Source: Austwickia sp. TVS 96-490-7B (GTDB lineage: Bacteria; Actinomycetota; Actinomycetes; Actinomycetales; Dermatophilaceae). Taken from it: a stretch of DNA of 64,000 nt. The DNA is taken from NCBI RefSeq assembly GCF_019331795.1, contig NZ_JAHPZL010000001.1, positions 62,001 through 126,000 of the forward strand, in the 5' to 3' direction. The position numbers and the translations under genes are program-made. The notes beneath the pieces were generated by a model that was not told the origin of the DNA, searched no databases, and saw only the letters and a program-made list of their open reading frames with translations. Shown here in pieces: positions 59,665 through 64,000 of the stretch (its first letter is position 1; each line of letters opens with the position of its first letter).

Positions 59665-60101
59665 CGGTTTCCCTTCGTGTGACGGCTGGCTCTACTCTCT
59701 TCGGCAGTGCGCTGGTCAGCGGCGAGCATTTCTGCAAAAACGACCTGGTCAACGCGCTCCACGAGACGTTCGAGTCCTTGAGTCTTGATGCGTGCCAGGC
59801 GAACCCGGTCACGGGTGCGTGCGGCTTCGTCGACAGCATCGGTGACTGCGCGTTCTGAGCCACGCACCATCGCTGCCACCGACCGGTTGCGGGCGAGCTG
59901 GGCCTGAAAATCGCGGACGTCACACACCTCAGGGGGTGCGGTCTGCTGCTGGTAGGCCTGCCTGGCCTGCGCCAGCTGGTCCTGTTGGCGACGGATCAGG
60001 GCGTTGGCGCGGGCCAGTTCGCCCTTGGCGAGGTCTTCTTCCAACCGGCGGATCCGTAGCAATGTGCCCAACTGGCGCCGTCGCGCTTTTTCACCGCTCA
60101 T
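59661..60101 (-). CDS. fliJ: Flagellar export chaperone FliJ
   Basis: A 146-aa almost fully helical coiled-coil protein rich in Arg, Gln and Ala (ARRRQLGTLLRIRRLEEDLA start, LARIKTQGLERLVERVDQV). It is in the standard place after fliI and overlaps the next gene by 4 bp. FliJ links the FliI ATPase ring to the FlhA gate. Confidence 0.86.
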   Translation of the reverse strand: MSGEKARRRQLGTLLRIRRLEEDLAKGELARANALIRRQQDQLAQARQAYQQQTAPPEVCDVRDFQAQLARNRSVAAMVRGSERAVTDAVDEAARTRDRVRLARIKTQGLERLVERVDQVVFAEMLAADQRTAEESRASRHTKGNR

Positions 60102-60138
60102 TGCGCCCTCCTGGGATTGACGGCGCAGCTGCCAAGGG

Positions 60139-61437
60139 TTACGGCGCAGCTGCCAACGAATGCAGCCATGACCAGGTGTGATCCGCCGGGGTCAGATCCT
60201 CCATGTCCTGGCGGAGGAATTCATCGATCTGCCCGCTCTGGCGCAACGCCTTATCAACCACCGGGTTGCTGCCCTCGACGTACGCGCCGATCTCAATGAG
60301 GTCTTTCGCGTCCCGTTTCGCGGCCATCAGCTGACGGATCGCGACCGCATCGGCGCGCTGTTCCCGGGAGGTGATGGCTTTCTCTGCCCGGGAAATGGAC
60401 TCCAGGACGTCGATCGCTGGGAAATGGCCTGACGTGGCCAACCGACGGGACAACACGATGTGACCGTCCAAGATGGACCGGACATTGTCGGCGATGGGGT
60501 CGTTCAAATCGTCCCCGTCGACCAGGACCGTGTACAGCCCGGTGATGCTGCCTGTCGGGGACGTCCCCGCCCGCTCCAACAGTCGCGGCATGAGGCCGAA
60601 CACGCTCGGCGGATACCCTCGGGTAGCTGGGGGCTCACCTGAGGCCAAACCCACCTCCCGTTGCGCCATCGCCACTCGGGTCACCGAGTCCATACACAAC
60701 ACGACGTCCTGCCCGCGGTCCCGGAACCATTCAGCGATTCGGGTCGCCGTGAATGCGGCGCGCAACCGCACCAACGCGGGCTCGTCCGACGTAGCGACCA
60801 CCACGACGGCACGACGTAAACCCTCCGGCCCCAGATCGCCCTCCACGAACTCGCGGACCTCACGGCCACGCTCCCCCACCAGGGCCAACACACAGACCGG
60901 GGCGGTCGTGCCGCGCACGATCATCGACAACAAACTTGACTTGCCCACACCTGACCCGGCAAAAATCCCCAACCGTTGGCCGCGGCCGCACGGGATCATC
61001 GCGTCAATCGCCCGCACTCCCAACGGCATCGGTTCACTGATCCGATCCCGTTGCATCGCCGCAGGTGGCACCCCCGACGAACTCACCAACTGCACATCGG
61101 TCAACGGACCCCGACTGTCCATCGGCTCGCCCAGTGCGTTGACGACCCGACCCAACATGCCCGGACCCACCGGGACCCGCAATGGGCCACCCGTGGACTG
61201 CACCGGGCATCCGGCCCGCACACCCCGCAAGTCAGAGATCGGCATACAGGTGGCCCGGCCATCACCCAACGCCACGACCTCAGCCATCAAAGGCCCCTCA
61301 TCGCCGATGATGCGCACCGCCTCACCGACGCCCAATTCCAGCCCGGCAACCTCAATGGACAAACCCACCGCACTGACCACCCGGCCACTGACCGTCGGTC
61401 GAGATGCCTCCAGGAGTTGCGCCATCAACGCTTTCAC
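60139..61437 (-). CDS. fliI: Flagellar export ATPase FliI
   Basis: A 432-aa type III secretion ATPase. The Walker A loop is GSGVGKSS (161-168), Walker B is in DVVLCMDSVTRVA, and the F1-like end is ATSGHFPAIDVLESISR. It starts at a GTG whose GTGA overlaps the fliH stop. Length is normal. It powers chaperone release and unfolding at the export gate. Confidence 0.96.
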   Translation of the reverse strand: MKALMAQLLEASRPTVSGRVVSAVGLSIEVAGLELGVGEAVRIIGDEGPLMAEVVALGDGRATCMPISDLRGVRAGCPVQSTGGPLRVPVGPGMLGRVVNALGEPMDSRGPLTDVQLVSSSGVPPAAMQRDRISEPMPLGVRAIDAMIPCGRGQRLGIFAGSGVGKSSLLSMIVRGTTAPVCVLALVGERGREVREFVEGDLGPEGLRRAVVVVATSDEPALVRLRAAFTATRIAEWFRDRGQDVVLCMDSVTRVAMAQREVGLASGEPPATRGYPPSVFGLMPRLLERAGTSPTGSITGLYTVLVDGDDLNDPIADNVRSILDGHIVLSRRLATSGHFPAIDVLESISRAEKAITSREQRADAVAIRQLMAAKRDAKDLIEIGAYVEGSNPVVDKALRQSGQIDEFLRQDMEDLTPADHTWSWLHSLAAAP

Positions 61438-62156
61438 GGACGCACCACCCGACGTACCCGCTCGAAAGCCGGACCGTACTGCGCGTCGATCTCCACGTTG
61501 TCAGCCTGCGCGAGCGCGCCATGGACTTCCACCGACGGGTCAGCCACCACCGTGACGTCACCCCACTCGGGTACCCCGTCGATGTATTCCTGGATTTCCA
61601 GGACGTCGGCGGGATTCAACCGCAACGTGACTTTCGCACCGCGTGGCGCCTGCTGCATCGCCCGCAGCATGGCGTCTTTCGCGCCGCATCCGTCAACGCT
61701 CAAGTGATGACCGACCAGCCCTTCAGCGAGTTCCACCGTCATCGTCGCCACCACGTCGTACAACTCCTCCAACGTGGGCACCTGCACCTGCAAAGCGTCG
61801 GCGACCGCGTGGGACACGCTCGTCACAAGATCCTGCAAGTACGCCGCATGGCGTTGCCGATCAATGTCGTCCTGTTCGAGGAGCATCTGGCGTTGCTCAT
61901 CCAAGAGCGCCAAGCCCTCTTCCCGACCGGCGGCATAGCCAGCAGCATGACCGGCCCGGAAACCCCGCGCCCGCGCTTCCATCGCCGCCTGCTCAACGAC
62001 CGCTTCCAAATGCGGATCGACCAGGCGTGGATCGGCGATCCCCGGGCTGAGGAACTCGCTGCTGCGCAGGTCAGAAGACAACCGTGCTGGCCGGACCGGC
62101 GATGGATGTTCGCTGCCCCGGATGACGTACCCGCGTTGCGACCTGCCGTTAGGCAA
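61434..62156 (-). CDS. fliH: Flagellar assembly protein FliH
   Basis: A 240-aa regulator of the FliI ATPase with a glycine-zipper-like region (ARGFRAGHAAGYAAGREEGL), a helix-rich middle and a C-terminal FliI-binding domain (GCGAKDAMLRAMQQAPRGAKVTLRLN, QEYIDGVPEWGDVTVVADPSVE). It overlaps fliG and fliI. Confidence 0.89.
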   Translation of the reverse strand: MPNGRSQRGYVIRGSEHPSPVRPARLSSDLRSSEFLSPGIADPRLVDPHLEAVVEQAAMEARARGFRAGHAAGYAAGREEGLALLDEQRQMLLEQDDIDRQRHAAYLQDLVTSVSHAVADALQVQVPTLEELYDVVATMTVELAEGLVGHHLSVDGCGAKDAMLRAMQQAPRGAKVTLRLNPADVLEIQEYIDGVPEWGDVTVVADPSVEVHGALAQADNVEIDAQYGPAFERVRRVVRP

Positions 62157-63162
62157 CGAACTCGTCGCTTCCGCCGCGGCTGACGACGATCTCGCCGGCC
62201 TCCTCCAACATGCGGATCTGCCGGATGACGACAGCCTGCGACTCCTCGACCTGCTTCAACCGCACCGGGCCCAGGATTGAAATCTCGTCGGCCAAGGACA
62301 GCGCGGCACGTTCGGACATGTTGCGGGTGATCTTCTCCCGGACGTCCTCGCGCACACCCTTCAAAGCCACCGCCAAATCCTTCGAGTCGACCTTGCGCAG
62401 CACGACCTGCACCGCCCGATCGTCGAGACCCACGATGTCCTCGAACATGAACATGTGTGCCCGGACCTCTTCGGCGAGTTCCAAGTCCCGTTTTTCCAAG
62501 CCTTCCAGGATGAGGCGCTCCGTCGTACGGTCGGATTGGTTGATGACGTCAACCAGAGATTTCAGACCGCCAACGTTGCTGTAGTCACTCGCCTGGACCA
62601 GCGTCGACAAGCGCCGCTCCAAATGCGCCTCGACCTGCTTGACGATCTCCGGGCTAGTGCGATCCATGATCGCCAACCGGTGCGCCACCTCGGCCTGCGT
62701 CTCCGGCGGGAGACCAGAAAGGATGATCGCTGCCGCGTCAGGTTGCATATGCGCCAACACCAACGTGATCGTCTGTGGATGCTCGTCCTGCAAGTACGAC
62801 AGGATCAGCTTCGCGTCGACCCGGCGGAGGAACTCAAAGGGCATCTCCACCATCGACGCCGTGAGCCGCTGCATCACCTCGTGGGCTTTTTCCTGCCCCA
62901 ACGTGGCGATGAGCACCTCTTCAGCAAAGTTCACCCCACCTTGGACGTAATACTGGCGGGCCTGCGCGAGCTGACGGAATTCCTCCAACACCTCGTCCAG
63001 GGTGTCCACGTCGACGCTGTCCAACCGGGCGATCTCGGCGGTCAACGCCTCCACCTCGGCCGGACGCAACGTCTTGAGGATCTTCGCGGAATGCTCGGTG
63101 CCCAATTGCACCAGCAAGATGGCTGCTTTGCGCAGGCCGGTCATCTGAGTGAGCGTCGTCAT
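62149..63162 (-). CDS. fliG: Flagellar motor switch protein FliG
   Basis: A 337-aa switch protein. The middle-domain motif EHPQTITLVLAHMQPDAAA and the C-terminal charged torque helix (VDSKDLAVALKGV, ITRNMSERAALSLADEI) are intact. The start LTQMTGLRKAAILLVQLGTEHSAKILK is canonical. The ATG lies four bases from the fliF stop. Confidence 0.96.
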   Translation of the reverse strand: MTTLTQMTGLRKAAILLVQLGTEHSAKILKTLRPAEVEALTAEIARLDSVDVDTLDEVLEEFRQLAQARQYYVQGGVNFAEEVLIATLGQEKAHEVMQRLTASMVEMPFEFLRRVDAKLILSYLQDEHPQTITLVLAHMQPDAAAIILSGLPPETQAEVAHRLAIMDRTSPEIVKQVEAHLERRLSTLVQASDYSNVGGLKSLVDVINQSDRTTERLILEGLEKRDLELAEEVRAHMFMFEDIVGLDDRAVQVVLRKVDSKDLAVALKGVREDVREKITRNMSERAALSLADEISILGPVRLKQVEESQAVVIRQIRMLEEAGEIVVSRGGSDEFVA

Positions 63163-63165
63163 GGG

Positions 63166-64000
63166 TCAGTTCCGTTCTGAGATCCAGCCGCGCAGCAAGC
63201 GCGCGACCTCGTCCGGGTCTTCCTCGACCAAGTTGCCGATCTCCTCGCGCGCCAAGACCCGCGCCGCGCTCTGCGGATCCACCGGAGTGGCTTCGATCAC
63301 CGGCAGCAGATCCGACTCCAACTGGTACTCCAGTGGCGGATCGGTCGGGGTCGGTGGCAGCGCAGCCTGTGGCGACGCTGACGGCAGCTCGCCCAGATCG
63401 ACGACTTCCTCACGCTTACGGCTGCGACGGAAACCGATGAACAGCGCTACCAGCAACAGCAAGACCAAGCCGGCGTTCTTCGCCAGGTCGAGCAGCTGCT
63501 CTTGTCGGGCAGCAGCGGCTTCTGCCTCAGCCTGCGACTTAGCCGCATCAGCAGCTTTCGTGTCAAAGGCCAACTTGCTGACCTTCACCAGGTCACCCCG
63601 GTTCGTGTCGATACCCGCAGCGCGACTCAACAGGTCGGTCAGGTCAGTCGCGTTATACGCGCCAGCGTTCTTGACATCCAAGGCCACAGCCACATCAAGT
63701 TTCTTAATCGACCCCTTCGCCGCGTCCGTGGTCGTAGTGATCGTGCCGTAGGGGTTCTGCCGGGTGAAGTCTTCTTTGGTGTATTGGCTGTTGGCGTTGC
63801 CCTGGCCTAAACCAGGCACTGTGATGTTGTCCGGTCCGAGGACACCACCGACGGCTTGCCCGCCAGCACCGGTCATTTTTTCCGTGCTGTGCTGCTCCGC
63901 CAATGGCGGATCACCCGGCTTCGCCAAGACATATTCTTGCCGGTTGATCTTCGTGTTATCGAAGTTCAATTCAGCCTGCACACTGACCGTCGAATTGCCC
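63166..64000 (-). CDS. fliF: Flagellar MS-ring protein FliF, C-terminal part (cut by window edge)
   Basis: The frame is open from the stop at 63166 to 64000, giving about 277 C-terminal residues of FliF. It contains the periplasmic ring segment (NSTVSVQAELNFDNTKINRQ), a membrane helix (NAGLVLLLLVALFIGFRRSRKRE) and the FliG-binding tail (AREEIGNLVEEDPDEVARLLRGW). The N-terminus lies beyond the window. It heads the operon. Confidence 0.93.
   Translation of the reverse strand, partial: GNSTVSVQAELNFDNTKINRQEYVLAKPGDPPLAEQHSTEKMTGAGGQAVGGVLGPDNITVPGLGQGNANSQYTKEDFTRQNPYGTITTTTDAAKGSIKKLDVAVALDVKNAGAYNATDLTDLLSRAAGIDTNRGDLVKVSKLAFDTKAADAAKSQAEAEAAAARQEQLLDLAKNAGLVLLLLVALFIGFRRSRKREEVVDLGELPSASPQAALPPTPTDPPLEYQLESDLLPVIEATPVDPQSAARVLAREEIGNLVEEDPDEVARLLRGWISERN

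Noticed and set aside
1-64000. CRISPR array, prophage, rRNA operon or replication origin
   Set aside because: No regularly spaced short repeats, phage structural genes, rRNA sequence or DnaA-box cluster was seen on reading both strands.

Overview
The window comes from a GC-rich, flagellated actinobacterium. This is shown by GC-biased third codon positions, frequent GTG starts, WXG100 (type VII secretion) proteins and a complete-looking peritrichous-type flagellar export and motor operon. The gene mix (motility plus many secreted peptidases) would suit Dermatophilaceae such as Dermatophilus or Austwickia, but that assignment is inference and no 16S gene is present.

Positions 1-3730 hold housekeeping metabolism: an SF2 RNA helicase cut by the window edge, purU, ilvA and tRNA-Lys. 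Positions 3860-9670 are an accessory island. It holds a decayed IS transposase, a type VII-style toxin/immunity pair (WXG100 partners, a 514-aa WXG-nuclease toxin and a YezG-like immunity protein), a 542-bp direct repeat carrying WXG100 genes, a cluster of long palindromes, and a secreted 155-aa protein paired with a 99-aa cytosolic protein.

Positions 9628-26084 are mostly metabolic: GH27 alpha-galactosidase, a VOC protein, menE, bioF, an aminotransferase coupled to a sodium/solute symporter, galK, a MaoC hydratase, a fabG-like SDR, a histidine phosphatase, an APC permease fused to an OB-fold, sdaA and glyA. A tRNA Glu-Asp-Phe cluster follows (26383-26645). Positions 27081-33422 contain a lipoprotein remnant, a striking secreted protein with five thioredoxin domains, a cytosine-permease-like transporter, a GNAT and a GntR/FCD regulator.

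Positions 33434-64000 are the flagellar locus, all on the minus strand. It reads from fliF (cut by the window edge) through fliG, fliH, fliI, fliJ, an NlpC/P60-SLT hydrolase, fliK, flgD and flgE. It is then interrupted by a 10-kb plus-strand array of five paralogous secreted tripeptidyl-aminopeptidase-like genes (44768-54632). It resumes with flbD, motA, motB, fliL, fliM, fliN, fliO, fliP, fliQ, fliR, flhB and flhA. Overlapping stop/start codons within each half indicate tight translational coupling. The array separates flgE from flbD, so the distal half needs its own promoter.
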